Part shown: positions 1 through 10,966 of the stretch, in pieces
Layout of the letters: each line of letters starts with the position of its first letter
How positions within the stretch are numbered: the stretch's first letter is position 1
Source of the DNA: Balanoglossus misakiensis
Lineage: Eukaryota; Hemichordata
Direction of reading: 5' to 3'
Assembly: GCA_040954595.2 (NCBI GenBank)
Contig: CM082578.2
Location: 3,534,001-3,598,000, forward strand
DNA length: 64,000 nucleotides
Translations under genes and position numbers: made by a program
Notes under the pieces: generated by a model
What the model saw: only the letters and a program-made list of their open reading frames with translations
Database searches by the model: none
Told to the model about the DNA's origin: nothing

Positions 1-741
1 GAACAATCATGAGAAACCAGCCGTAGTAGTAAAAATCGTTCAAACTTTGTGCATCTCCGTTTGGTTTCTGTAGATTCCATAACGCGGTCATGTGAGCGTC
101 AACTATGGTATGGTTTTGTCCGTACCTTTCTTTGAGCATTTCAGTCGCGTGTGAGTAGTTAGACTCGGTGAGCGACAGTCCGTCAACGGCTCTCGCTGCT
201 TCGTCTTTCAGCACACTTCTCAGATAGGTAAACATCTGAATGTTATCTAAATGGATGTCCGAATCGATCGAGGACTTGAAAACTTCGAAGAAAGATGGCC
301 ACAATATCACATTTCCAGAGACAGTTTGTCGCTGGAGTTTCGGCAATGTTACATTATTTCGCTGGGCGGGAGCGTTTGGGTTGACGACGACTGGATTGGC
401 TGTGTTTTGCATAGGAGCAGATGTTTCTAGTTTCATTCGATTTCTCCTCATAAATGCTGTGATGCGATGGATTCGATCAAAAATTGATGCTTGGTAATCA
501 CCAGAAGTTTCGTTTTCTTCATCAAATTGAGCATCGTCTGTCAACTCTAGTATTTTGATTTCAAGATCGGAGAGAAGTCGATACTTGCTTGAAAGTTGAT
601 TGCCAGGCCCCTCTAGTGTGTCGAGTGTATCTGCTTTGTCGATACTTTCGTCTTCAAAATTGTTCAGGGAAGTTTCAGCTCGGTTGAGTAGTCGAGTCAA
701 TTGTCCACGTTTACCACGATGTGATCTCCTGAGCTTCAACA
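1..741 (-). CDS. BEL/Pao retrotransposon gag (DUF1759-like), 5' part, runs off window
   Basis: An uninterrupted frame of 247 codons starts at an ATG (position 741, reading leftwards) and is still open at base 1. The N-terminal third is a basic then acidic helical segment. The second half has the arrangement typical of DUF1759 gag proteins of BEL/Pao elements: a LPKLQ segment, a W-x-S-F-F-E-V-F motif, L-D-N-I-Q-M-F-T-Y-L, then a small helix rich in Ala with GLSLTESNY and an ERYGQ segment. The protein would form the retroelement particle. A primer-binding site and probable LTR lie just upstream (811-1047), so this is the 5' end of an element whose protease and pol genes lie outside the window. 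The family call is inference from motifs; no break is visible in the part present. Confidence 0.85.
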
Positions 742-810
742 TGATTGATCCTCAGTGTGTCCCTCTGCCATGGCGTTTGATTCCTCTTCCGTTGTGTTGG
801 CTTCGAGTGT

Positions 811-828
811 ATCCTGGTCTCGGCGCCA
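811..828 (-). promoter_or_regulatory. tRNA primer-binding site of the BEL/Pao element
   Basis: Read on the minus strand the segment is TGGCGCCGAGACCAGGAT, beginning with the TGG expected to pair with the CCA end of a tRNA. It lies five bases inside the probable LTR end and about 70 bases before the gag ATG, which is the normal position for priming minus-strand cDNA. Confidence 0.6.
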
Positions 829-833
829 AAAAA

Positions 834-1047
834 TGTGGGGGATTTATTAGGTAGGCTGTGGACTCCCTCGCGTATGGTTCTTTTAAAATCCACTGGAACA
901 GACAACAAATTGGTGTCGTATAAACCAAAAGATTCGGTTTATTGTGTCGACACGTTCAACAGAGAACAGAACGACACGTGCAAGGACGCTTACAAGTCTT
1001 GTCAGCTACAAGCCTATTCGAAAAACTAACGGCTCCTTCTACCCCCA
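834..1047 (-). repeat. Probable 5' LTR of the BEL/Pao element
   Basis: The segment starts TGTGGGGG and ends in CCCCCA on the plus strand, an inverted terminal pair as expected for an LTR, and directly adjoins the primer-binding site. Only one LTR is in the window, so the outer boundary could not be checked against a partner copy and could lie a few bases further (the CCCCCA motif is repeated to 1053). Confidence 0.5.
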
Positions 1048-1664
1048 CCCCCAAAAGTTGCAATTTGTGTATGCAAATATAGTTTGAGCGGGAAAAACAC
1101 TCAGCAGTGATTGGGTGAAAGTGATAATGGCCAGAACAACATACCTCCTCAGAATCAAAACTAGAACATGAAACTCATTTCTCTAAAATGTGTGTATTTT
1201 TGCGTTTTCTTATCCCAAAGGTTACACTATGCTGCTAAAAATCACTACCTTTGCACTTCTGGTATTTTGTCAAGTTTGAGTTTTATGTTTTGGTAACTAA
1301 CTTTACCTGCTATATCGTCTGAATTACGAAGCGCAATTTGAGCATGATACTTTACAGCTAACGCTCATTGCAATATCATTCCAACATGTGCCTTACAGCA
1401 TAATACACATAGGATGTAGGACATTTATCGGACCCATGCCCATACAAAATTCGACTTTTAATATTCAACGATTTTTAGAAAATAAAGGCAGGGTATGGCT
1501 GCGCGGTTAACTATTTTTTCGATAATGCAAACTTTGCAGGTTGGTCATGAGGCCATTCTGTAGCGATCATTATACACCGTATGATGATCACTAAAGACAC
1601 TGTACAGTAATCATTGTAGACATCGTAAACTTCAATAAGCATTGATCAGCGAATCTTTATACAG
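1048..1664. other. Intronic or intergenic DNA, nothing recognised
   Basis: AT-rich sequence between the BEL/Pao LTR and the first recognisable exon of the polycystin-like gene. I see no coding exon, RNA gene or clear repeat here. It is probably the intron into which the retroelement inserted. Confidence 0.5.
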
Positions 1665-4600
1665 GTATCGCTCAGGTAAATGTGAATGGTTCACTGAAGA
1701 CTGTAGTAAACCACTGTTTTTAATTTGCGAGGATAACGGTAAGTATATTCAGACAGTCCTTTCCAACACAATTGACCACCTGTGTAATTATGTGGTGTGT
1801 ATACATTCAACATATTCCATTATACATGGAACGTAAATAAAATGCATACGCATGGTAAATACATTTATCCGCGTGGAAGGGAGTCACATTGGAAATATCA
1901 AAATGAATCACGGACCATTATTTGTTGCTTTTGGTAAATGGATAATTCAAACATCTTTGACCCAATTTATGGAAATTCGGTATATTGTCATGCAAACTTA
2001 CATTTCCCTGGGGAGATTATGTTTCAATACATTTGTTGTATTTCATAGAAATTTGGCATTGAATGGCAAACATGTCTCTTGAGAGAACGTGTAATATATT
2101 CCTGTGCTACTTTAAGTCATGAGTGCATTCGCACTTTTAGAAATTCAATTTATATGCATTTTACATTTGCAACATTCAGATGATGACTTACTTCTGCTGC
2201 GGGAGAGATTGGTCAAGATAAGTGCCGATGAATTCAGAACAGCAGATGGGGTAAGAAAGGTGTCAAACATTTGAGACTGATGTAGTACACTGTATTGTAT
2301 AAAGCCACGGGTTAGTGAAATGCACTTAAACGTACTATTTTGTTGACATCTAAAGCTACATACTAAATGATTCCATATAAAGCCACGTACTAAATTATTG
2401 TCTTCTCTTTTTCCAGGGTATTAGTGTAATTGACAAGTTGGACACTTTAACCTCTGACCTTTCGAAGGAAAGTGTTATATTTGAAGGAACAATTCTGTTT
2501 GCAAAAGGTATTGTTATATGTGTTGTTTTAACCAAGATGATTATTTGACATCGGTTTCCATCACAACACCGTCCGCATTCAATATCATCCAATGATGTAA
2601 ATAGGATACTCGTATCAGACGCAGAAAAAATAGCACCTTGCAATTATTGAGCGCATCGAAAATGCGTTCATTGGTTTCCACAAATCATGCAAATTATCGG
2701 TGACCGTCAGATATCTTACATGTAGCTAAGAGAAACTTTTAGAATTGGACGGGTCCAACTGTTGAATGATACGCTGAATTCGAAGTGGGAAGATAGGTCT
2801 CCATTATCTCTTCAAAATTTTCCCCTCATCATTTTCCCCCAATGGTTACAAGAAATGAAACTCACTTCAGATTTTTCGGGCATTGGTGTAAAGCCGAGAC
2901 TGACAGTCAGACAGAGTAAAATACTTTTTAATGCCAATGATTACACATTTCAGAAACACTGAATGTCATGCAAAAAGTGATTGACAGAATGCAGAACCTA
3001 ATTGACACCAATCCGAGCGAGAAGCTGAATCCTGGGCAGGCAAACCACCTGACAAAGATAACAACGAAAGTATTCGACCAGTTATCAATGTTAATACTGA
3101 ACAAGGCGAATTATGGGCACGGACCAATCATCGTGAACACTTCTTCTCTTGTGCTGCATCTGGAAAAAAACTTTGTGCAGGACTTGTGCGACACCAATGT
3201 AATGATTGGAGATGGAAGTGGATTCAATATTCCACCAGTAGAAAGTATGTTTCCACAATTGCCGCGGGACTCAGTCTTGAACAGGAGGGTTTGTATACAA
3301 GTCGATAATCAGAAGACAATCTCACTTTCGTTTTCTATCGTACATTGCTCTATTCTTTTATATTGATATTTGTCTAACTGTTGATCTTTAGGCCAGTCAA
3401 GTCATTATGGGAATGAATTATACGCTGATATTTGCGTCGAGTTAGTGCATCTGTTGTCATATTTTACAAAATAAGTCCATAAACATTTTTAATTATGATC
3501 TTTGGTTTAATGTACGATTGCGTTGTTGTCACAATGCATTCAGATGCTCGAGGAATATTTTTTTGTAGATTTTCCGTTTTGGTGGGAACCTCCACGGATT
3601 GGCAAATAAGACACATGGCTTCACTACCGATATACTGTCCCTGGAATTCAGAGATGAAGATGGTAATGAGATAAAAGGTTGGTTTTCATTAACGCCATCA
3701 GTGGCGTCCTAACATTCGCATTGAACTCTCAAAAATACTTAGAAATCTTTGGAAATGACGTGCATTTCGGTTATAGATTGGGCTTGGGCATCAGCAGTGT
3801 CATAATGAAATACTTAATATTGTGGATATAATCAGTTACGGAGAAATACATCATTTTACTAGTTAATGTGGCACCATTAAAACTAGATTGAAATGGCTCA
3901 TATCTTTTTTAACAACTGTACACAGAAAGCCAGCGATGTATTAGTATAACAATGCTCGCTCATATTTTCATCGTGCGGGCGGAACTCGAGTAATGGCCAA
4001 ATTGTGAGTTTAGTGTTGACATCAGTTTGAATTATCACAGAATATTTTCATTTTCAGTGAAAAATGCATCAGAGGATCTCGGCGTATGGCTTGGTAATTT
4101 TCAGACACCTATAAATGAAAGCACCGTCTCCGGATTGTACGTGGACAGTGAAGCAGTCACCCACTATGCATTGGCAGTAACGGTAAACCTCAAACACTAT
4201 ATACAACTATGCGACTTTTGCATGTTAGCAACTCTACTCTTTGAAAGTACCATCAAACAACCCATCTTGGAGTGATGCTCAGCCCCCGGGGGGGGGGGGG
4301 TAAAGCCCTATGTAAAAGCGCACAAATCATAACCATGGGGATTTATTTCTTAGCATGCAGCATGAACCATGCAATCACCATCCTCTCTGTCATCATGATC
4401 CCAGATGTGATGCCCAATGACACAACACGTGAATGTAACTCGCAAAACCAAACACAGCCAAGGTTTACCTCAAAAAGTTCATTTGTGCCAATTGTTGAGT
4501 TCATTTTGTATTGATCTCTTATCGTTGTAGGCACTATCAAGGTTCTTTGCAATGCAAATCACCATGGAAACATCAGCGCCTGTCTTCGAGACTACTACAG

Positions 4601-5763
4601 CATACGTGTCACTGGAAAGACCTGACGCTGTCGGTGGCAACGTTGGTTTCCATTATGTAACTGACTTGGTATTTGCAGGGTATACATCATCCATATTTCT
4701 ACCTGAAGCAAATATCACCAGGACGGGCTTGTATTACATAGTCTTTGACCTTACCAGTGGTAAGATTGTGGAATATTTTCATGATTAATGCAACTATTGT
4801 ACAATGATCCTTGATTAAAATATATATAGTTTTTCTTACCTTTTTGGCTGTTCATGTTACTGTTAATTTCAAAAATCAACATGCATATGTAGAAAGTTAT
4901 GCTACAATCTTGCGGTTGTAATATAGAGCTGCCATTTTTTTTTTAATTTTACTATTCAACTTAGACCGGTCCATCTAAATATGCTTACCAATTTATACAT
5001 TTACATCTTGTTGATGCCAGATTATGACTGTATGTTGCAATTTGAACAAGCGATAACGGCCGCTGAACCCGTTCAATCGTCCTGCATACACAAGTGTACA
5101 CAAAACACATGGTATGCGTCCTGTATTTCTTTTGCCATTAGCAATATCAGTAAAAAAATGTTTATGAATTTCATTGTCTGGGTGCACACTACCAGTTGAT
5201 TTTATATGGAATCGGTTAATGTAACTGTTCTGTATTTCTTTTTCTCTGCAGCCCATGGGATTGACATCAAGGTTCTCACTACTCAACACAGATGTAGCTA
5301 CTTTGATGAGAATAATTGGCAGAATGATGGTTGTAAGGTATGCAACTTGATTAATATCTTCTAAATTTTGCAAACAAATTGAAATGCTCCATGTACTTCC
5401 AAGTGATGAAACTAAAGACAAGTGGCAATCAGTGTGATTTTAGGGGATACTAATCATAAATATGCAGCAGAACTAAAACTGCAGAAGGTGATGCACCTTA
5501 CGAGTATTGTCTACAAGTTGAAAATACCGTAAACATTAAACATGTACTAATTCACGTGAGGACTCTTTTTCTATTTAAAGTAACGCTGGGACGTGAACCA
5601 GGTGTTTGATCTTGTTTTAATTGCAAAGAAACACCCACTGATGTGTCAATACGTATTTTCTCTGCTTGATATCGTGCAGGTGTCACCAAGATCCAACTTC
5701 AATTCTACCCTGTGTCTGTGTAATCACCTGACTGTTTTCAGTGCAATGGTCGGAGTTGTTTAA
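1665..5763 (+). CDS. Polycystin-1/REJ-type receptor gene, 3' part (C-type lectin end, REJ/GAIN region, GPS)
   Basis: Nine exons with GT-AG borders are visible: 1665-1738, 2180-2250, 2417-2507, 2954-3244, 3569-3677, 4058-4182, 4531-4759, 5252-5337 and 5680-5763. Phases agree at every junction except 3244/3569, where a small bridging exon (a candidate begins near 3393) seems to be missing from my model. Exon 1 encodes the end of a C-type lectin domain (W-F-T-E-D-C-S ... I-C-E). The next exons encode the REJ/GAIN-like ectodomain typical of PKD1-family proteins (V-I-D-K-L ... SDLSKESV, then NVMQKVIDRMQNLID), and the last two a GPS cleavage motif. The 5' exons lie left of the window or are displaced by the retroelement. 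Receptor family is well supported; the exact member is not. Confidence 0.8.
5252..5763 (+). other. GPS autoproteolysis motif and C-terminus
   Basis: Two exons (5252-5337 and 5680-5763) encode the GPS signature: a first Cys, N-N-W-Q-N-D-G-C, then C-L-C-N-H-L-T-V-F. In the family, cleavage occurs at the HL-T position and a transmembrane segment follows. Here the frame reads seven more residues (SAMVGVV) and ends in TAA at 5761-5763, so no membrane domain or PLAT domain is encoded by this exon. Either the protein is a truncated, soluble form, or a splice donor I cannot place continues it. Confidence 0.75.
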
Positions 5764-7049
5764 TCTGATGGACGATTCCACGTTTAGCACAGGGGCGTCC
5801 GTTTGGTCTACAGAAGTGACTAATCAGCTGATGCGACGAGTTCCAAACAAATGATGTACCATTCAACATGATTTCGTTTTTTCTTCTCAGATTTATTTTA
5901 GACTTTATGAAGCAAAAGATGTTCATATAAGCGTTTTGGAAATCGATTTTTCTTGATAATGCATTAAATGTAAAAATCATAGATTAGTTAGAGGTGCCCA
6001 TAACTTTTCCGAAAGACAAGCGTTCCGTTGAGAATTTGATATGTCTTTAATAAGAATGCATTTTGTAAATTGGTTGCATGCGTCTATGATTGAGTTTGTT
6101 CATAAAAGACATGTACGATGTAATTTATTAATTTCTTTGTAATCTGTCGGGATATGATATCTATCCATGTATACATGTATACATTGATCAATATTTCTGT
6201 TTTGTAAAAAACAGTACTGTCACTTGCCATTTTAATAATCCGTAATTGTACTAGTCATTAATTGGTGGACTTATAGTATTCTGAAACTTTAAAACAAATT
6301 GTATGTGTTTGTCTTGGATTGCTCTGGATTATTCTGGTTGACATTAAAGCGTACGCTTACTGTTCACTATGTTTGTGTTGCGCTTTATTTTCCACGAATC
6401 AAATTATATTTAATTGATGAAGCCCTCTTCCGCCATTTCCATCCCTTTTGGGGGCACAAAACAACCGTGCAAGTTGTGCATAGTTTTTTCCCTGAATAAC
6501 TGAAATCAAACGTAAGAAATATGCAAAATCAACTGAACTGAACTTTTCCTTTGAGAAGAAATAAACCACAGAAATCACAGTAATCATGACCATCACTAAA
6601 AACTACTTATACCATTGTTTGTAAATGTATCCTAATATTGACCACGAAAAGTGTTAACGAACAATAACAGGTAAATAAAACGATTCATGTTCTCTCTGTA
6701 TCTTGGTTAGAATTCTGAACCAAATCATCTCTTCAGTATGTGATGAGAAATTCCTGATGTGTGTAAGCTTTGATATAAAGTCTACTGAATCACGTGTTTC
6801 ATTTACAAATACCATTCAGAACAGTGTACCTTATTCATTGGTGCATAAGGCCAAGGAATTACACTATCCAAGTGTTCTAGTGGATGAGGTCAAGGTGGGA
6901 AATGGAACCTTTTTCATACAATTTAGCATTTTCCAAAAGTGGCGGCCATATTCCTTAGCGGCAAAGCTTCGTTATTTATCTGGTTAAAACGTTTCTGGGT
7001 AGATTTTGCAGATACTTTCTGACCATATGTGCTGTGTTGAATTCATAAG
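5764..7049. other. AT-rich DNA, no gene recognised
   Basis: No convincing exon or repeat. A 94-codon open stretch at about 6703-6987 lacks an ATG at its start and resembles nothing I know. The segment ends at the insertion point of the LTR element (TAAG duplicated on either side of it). Confidence 0.5.
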
Positions 7050-7233
7050 TGTTGTGATTGCCGATGTCTCACCTTAGTGGGTAAAGGATACTAATCAAAG
7101 GTTTCTAAGGGTCTCTTGGAGGTCAGTAAAAGGCGTGCTGCTTGGTCTCTGCTCTAAGGTGGAAGAGGTAGAATAAACTATTTCCGCCCAAGGGGTGGGT
7201 AGGGTCAGTGACGTCATGGGCAGATCCACAACA
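7050..7233 (-). repeat. 3' LTR (184 bp)
   Basis: Starts TGTTGTGATTG and ends CCACAACA; matches 26053-26236 base for base apart from about two substitutions. Preceded by CATAAG, of which TAAG recurs after the partner LTR. The purine-rich GGTGGGGATGAG just inside it (minus strand) would serve as the polypurine tract. Confidence 0.85.
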
Positions 7234-7337
7234 CTCATCCCCACCATATTTTGAAGGGCTTCGTCTTCTTCCCCCAAAACACCGGGGGATAACACAACAT
7301 AGAACACAGCGATAACAAAATAGAAAAATAGAATGTC

Positions 7338-7448
7338 CAGCTGGGCTTTACTGGGTATGCCCCACTGGTCGGCCTGTTTGTTTCATTTCCCCTTTTTGAC
7401 AAAAATTTCCTCCAGCTGGGCTTTACAGGATATGCCCCACTAGTCGTT
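7338..7448. repeat. Pair of ~37-bp direct repeats in the 3' untranslated part of the LTR element
   Basis: CAGCTGGGCTTTAC followed by a TATGCCCCACT segment occurs at about 7338-7374 and again at about 7412-7448, 75 bp apart, with only a few differences. They lie between the TatD-like frame and the 3' LTR. Function unknown. Confidence 0.7.
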
Positions 7449-7486
7449 TGCTGAATACAAATTCCCTCTGGATCCAAATTCCCCAG

Positions 7487-8587
7487 TTACTTCCCGTCCT
7501 TCCCATATACATGTATTTGGCCTTTCGGGCAAAACCCCTGGTACCCCCATCCCCAAAAATAGGCTCCCAAAATCCCCACCAACATCAGGGCCAGGGCATG
7601 GACATCACTGGCGGGTGGATCCTTCCTCGCGCCTCTGATGTGGAGTATTACTGGCTTATCTTCTGGTGCCTCTTCCAACAGCTGTCGGAGGGCTTCCTCC
7701 TGTTGGCCCCATTCGTGGACGGGCACGGTTCTGTCAAGGCCTATCTCGCCCATGGCCGCTACCAGGGGATGAGTTACCAGTCCACGAATCTGCTGCATCA
7801 GCTCCCTTGTCAGTTTCTTTACCTTTTTGGGGTGAAGCCCGACCGCCACTTTCCACCCCAGGCTCCCTAAGCAGGAAGTGGTGACACCTTCGCTTCGGTG
7901 AGCCTGGGCTCTCATGTGGTCCGGGTGGAAGTGGGCGTCTATAGCCTGGGATAGCCCCCTGGCTGGTGAGGCCGCACTTGGTCGTCTCATTTCTGGGCTT
8001 CCGGCGCTTGCTTGGGACTGTGGTCGTGGTGCCGCTGGGGCTTCCACTGCTGATTTCTTTCCAGATGGGGGCCCTTCCACTGTCCCCGAGAGGTCAGGTG
8101 GCCTCTCTGGGCTTGCTTTCTCAGGTGGCCTCCCCTGCTCATCCTCTGGCGGCCTTTCCTCTACCCTCTCCACCGATGCTGACTCCACTCGAGGGCGGGA
8201 TCCCGCGGATTTCCAGCGCCTGCTCGAACGGCTTCTCCTCCTCCTCCTGCGCCTGATGGTGGCTGTCGAGGACGCAGTGCGAGTTGGGTTTGGTAGATGT
8301 CCCGCTGGCCTTAGGATCAGTCCTCTGGACAATGTAACCTTTGCCACTTTCCCTTTCGTCCCTTGCCGACCATATGTCATGTGTACACTTTCACCCCCAA
8401 ACCGCAACTGATTTCTTCGCATATCTAGAATCACTCTCCTTGACCGCATACAGTCTGCCCCTAGCAACATGTCATCTCCTATCGGCGCTACATACACATC
8501 CTCTGTGAATTTGGTCCTTCCCAACTTCAGACGCAAAGGACCTACTTTATGGGCTTTCATTTCCATTTCACGCCCTGCAGTTTCCAT
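7487..8587 (-). pseudogene. Protease C-terminal part, basic Pro-rich linker and truncated TatD-type nuclease domain of the LTR element
   Basis: The first ~70 residues complete a retroviral-type aspartic protease (GDDMLLGADCM is the second conserved flap-to-end motif). Then comes a linker with a run of Arg and many Pro/Ser/Glu. From about residue 218 the sequence turns into a TatD-family metal-dependent hydrolase: AIDAHFHPD (H-x-H metal site), VGLHPK, AAMGEIGLD (Glu ligand) and PVILHIRGA (His ligand). The usual HCFSG and final Asp motifs are absent, and the part between the first two motifs is shorter than usual, so the domain is incomplete. The frame stops at 7487 in low-complexity sequence. 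TatD proteins are 3'-5' DNA exonucleases; what one does in a retroelement is unknown. Confidence 0.7.
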
Positions 8588-9087
8588 GATGGTGGTTTTG
8601 AGTACTGGGGGCGGTTCCCAAGACGGCTAAAGAGACGGTCTGAAATGATGGTGACTTCTGCTGCCGTGTCTACTACTGCCTGTACTTTAATCCCTTCAAC
8701 TAAAATGGGCACACTGTACATAGACCCTGACACTAACTGACATATAGTTATGGGCTGGGTGTCATCACCGCTGTGGGGTTCATTTGCTGTGGATTCATCA
8801 GCGTCCGAATTCGGGGAATCATACTCCTGTTCGTCCAAAGACTCCCCTGACGAGTTGTACTGTTCGTTGGTTCGTGCATCCCTAGGGTGTAGATAGAACC
8901 CGTGCCCTTGCAATGTATTGTCAGTGTGGGTATCTAAAGTGGCCTGACACACTGACCCCCCTTCCCGGATTTTGGCACAACCCTTGGTGTCAGTGTGTGT
9001 TGTCACCCTGCCAATTCCATTTCCTCCCCCCTTCACTTTGGGATCATTTCTTCTGAGTATTGGGCCCTTTGGTGGCTCCTGGGTCAA
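8557..9087 (-). pseudogene. Aspartic protease N-terminal part of the LTR element
   Basis: A frame without its own ATG (read through from gag or by frameshift) contains acidic linker sequence and then VVDTAAEVTIISDRLF, the catalytic D-T-x-A motif of retroviral/Ty3-type proteases (DTAA here rather than the usual DTGA). The protease continues in a different frame in the preceding entry: the phase changes within a C-run at about 8608-8614, most simply a one-base insertion. The gag frame before it ends in TAA at 9090-9092, so gag and protease are also out of phase. Confidence 0.7.
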
Positions 9088-9089
9088 AC

Positions 9090-9898
9090 TTAGGCCCTCT
9101 GGTCTGACCCTTTCCCGTTTAAATGCTCAGCGAATGTTACCCGTTTCTCCCCGGAATCTGAGGTCACTCTTTCCCTTCCCTTGGGGCATTCCCTACAGAA
9201 GTGTCCAGGTTCCCCACAGTTAAATCATTCCCGTCCCCTAGGGGAGGGTGACCGAGACCGGCCTGCCACGCGTGAGGATAGGGCAACCACTGTCTTTCTC
9301 AAACTCTCTAAAGTTTTGGCCATTTCAGTCATTTGTTCGCGAAGGGTATTTATCCCGGGACTGGGACTCAGGTTACATGTACGTGGGGTTCGAAACCTCT
9401 CCCGCGAGCCTGTTCCGCTGTCGGTGGGTGATAAATCCCGATCTCTGGGGGGTCGCTCCCGAGTGGCTGATCGCACGCGTATGAACTCGTCGTCGCCATC
9501 TGTCTCAGATGTTACTCGTTTTACTTCCCAGCGTGAGGTTCGGTGGCCAAAGATCTCGCGATTGTTATATTGGAACCAACGTATTTGGTCTATGGCCTCT
9601 TCCATGGAGGATGCGCGTTGGTTAGCAACGTAAAGCCCTGCCTCGCGATCGGAGCATCCCTGACAAAACTTCATTATTGCCTGACGGTCCATAGCGCGTT
9701 CCGTCAGTTCGGGGAAAGCGTTTGTCGCGAGGGACAGGATTCGATCGGCCCATTTTTCGGCTGGGACTGCTTCCCGCTTGAGAGGGTGGGCCATAGTACA
9801 TGGGATAGGGGTTCCCCGGTACTGGAGGGGCGCCACCACGGTTTTCGGTGGGAAATCGCCAATCAGCGCGTTCGTAGGGGCTGGCTGGGAGCGGTGTG
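9090..9898 (-). pseudogene. gag C-terminal half of the LTR element (capsid-like segment and CCHC knuckle)
   Basis: The frame encodes a retrotransposon-gag helical segment (AFPELTERAMDRQAIMKFC ... ASSMEEAIDQIRWFQYN), then a Ser/Arg/Pro-rich region, then a retroviral zinc knuckle. In the knuckle the second Cys, the His and the last Cys (C-G-E-P-G-H-F-C-R-E-C) are intact, but the codon where the first Cys belongs is TGA (9225-9227). One base changes Cys (TGC/TGT) to this stop, so the gene is probably inactivated by a point mutation. Just beyond the Polinton junction the frame is out of phase with the N-terminal half, implying one more small lesion. Confidence 0.75.
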
Positions 9899-9904
9899 GA
9901 CCCC
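9899..9904. repeat. 6-bp target duplication GACCCC, left of the Polinton
   Basis: GACCCC immediately precedes the terminal AGTAGT of the Polinton and is repeated at 24722-24727 after the terminal ACTACT. Six-base duplications are the rule for Polinton integration by a retroviral-type integrase. Confidence 0.9.
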
Positions 9905-10606
9905 AGTAGTATACGTGGCTACTTGGGGACTCATTACATATTCATATATTCATATATTCATGTATTCATATTATATATTCATGTATTCATGAGATGCATA
10001 TATGTTAATGAGGTGGCTACTTGGGGACTCATTATATATTCAAATATTCATATATTCATATATTCATATCATATATTCATGTATTCATGAGATGCAGATA
10101 TGTTAATGAGGTGGCTACTTGGGGACTCGTTATATATTCAAATATTCATATATTCATGTATTCATATCATATATTCATGTATTCATAAGATGCAGATATG
10201 CTAATGATGAGGTGGCTATTTGGGTACTCGTTAATATTCATATTATTAATGAGATGCAGGTATTTTTATGGAGTAGGTGTTTAATAAGTATGGTAATGAT
10301 ATGAAATATTTTCATGGGGATGCTAATTAAAAGTATAGAAAGTTATTGAATTCGGCAAGACTTCTATTTAATTAACCCCCACGTGGTCGGTGGTTACTGG
10401 GGTACCGATAAGGGGGTCATTCTCATAGGTGTTGATAGGGAGGCGTTTCAGAGAGGGGGGTCATACTTAATATGGTAATGATATGAAATATTTTCATGGA
10501 GACGTAAATTAAAAGTATAGAAAGTTATTGAATTCGGCGATGTTTCTATTTAATTAACCCCCACGTGGTCGGTGACTACTTGAGTACCGATAAAGGGTTT
10601 CATTCT
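9905..10606 (+). repeat. Left terminal inverted repeat of the Polinton
   Basis: Matches 24021-24721 in reverse complement with few differences. Internally it is made of two tandem arrays: about three ~105-bp units (9915-10215) each starting GTGGCTACTTGGGGACTC and filled with ATTCATAT microsatellite, and two ~130-190-bp units (10287-10606) sharing ATGGTAATGATATGAAAT and CCCCCACGTGGTCGG. Confidence 0.93.
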
Positions 10607-10636
10607 GAGACAAGATTTTGTTGCTCGTGTAGGGAG

Positions 10637-10960
10637 ATGTATTATGTGGTTGATGAGATCGAAAAAGAGGATCGTATACAATGGTTAAACACGTATTTCA
10701 TTTTAAGCTGTTTGCGATACATTAGGAAAAAGCATGGTAACATTAGTGGGAAGGAGTGTTATACTTTTCTACAGCACACTGATGCTAACGATGTGTTAGA
10801 GCTTTTCTGGAATATGACTTTCAAGTCTTTTCAGCCACCGCCGTCGCTTTCAGAACTGGCATGTGTGAAAGACCGCTTTACCTATAGAAATGTGAGTAGC
10901 GGGACCTGTATTGTTAGAATGGGGCATTGCATCGACGCCCTCCTCACACGTTTTACGTAA
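10637..10960 (+). CDS. Unknown Polinton protein, 107 aa, left end
   Basis: First gene inside the left terminal repeat. The open frame extends further left into the repeat, but the first ATG is at 10637. The predicted protein is mixed alpha-type (IQWLNTYFILSCLRYIRKKHG near its start) with seven Cys scattered and no motif I recognise. It ends seven bases before the next frame opens, so both may form one transcription unit or be two parts of one broken or spliced gene. Confidence 0.5.
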   Translation: MYYVVDEIEKEDRIQWLNTYFILSCLRYIRKKHGNISGKECYTFLQHTDANDVLELFWNMTFKSFQPPPSLSELACVKDRFTYRNVSSGTCIVRMGHCIDALLTRFT

Positions 10961-10966
10961 TGAGTT

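Noticed and set aside
7448-8411. Long plus-strand open frames opposite the protease/TatD region
   Set aside because: They are GC-rich shadows of the minus-strand retroelement genes, which have recognisable motifs; the plus-strand translations do not.
7914-9087. CRISPR-like repeats in the window
   Set aside because: No array of short regularly spaced identical repeats exists; tandem repeats seen are in transposon ends and microsatellites, and the DNA is animal.
9909-9914. GTATAC as the Polinton target duplication
   Set aside because: It is palindromic and part of the inverted repeat itself. The GACCCC pair outside AGTAGT...ACTACT gives the canonical AG-start and a 6-bp direct repeat.
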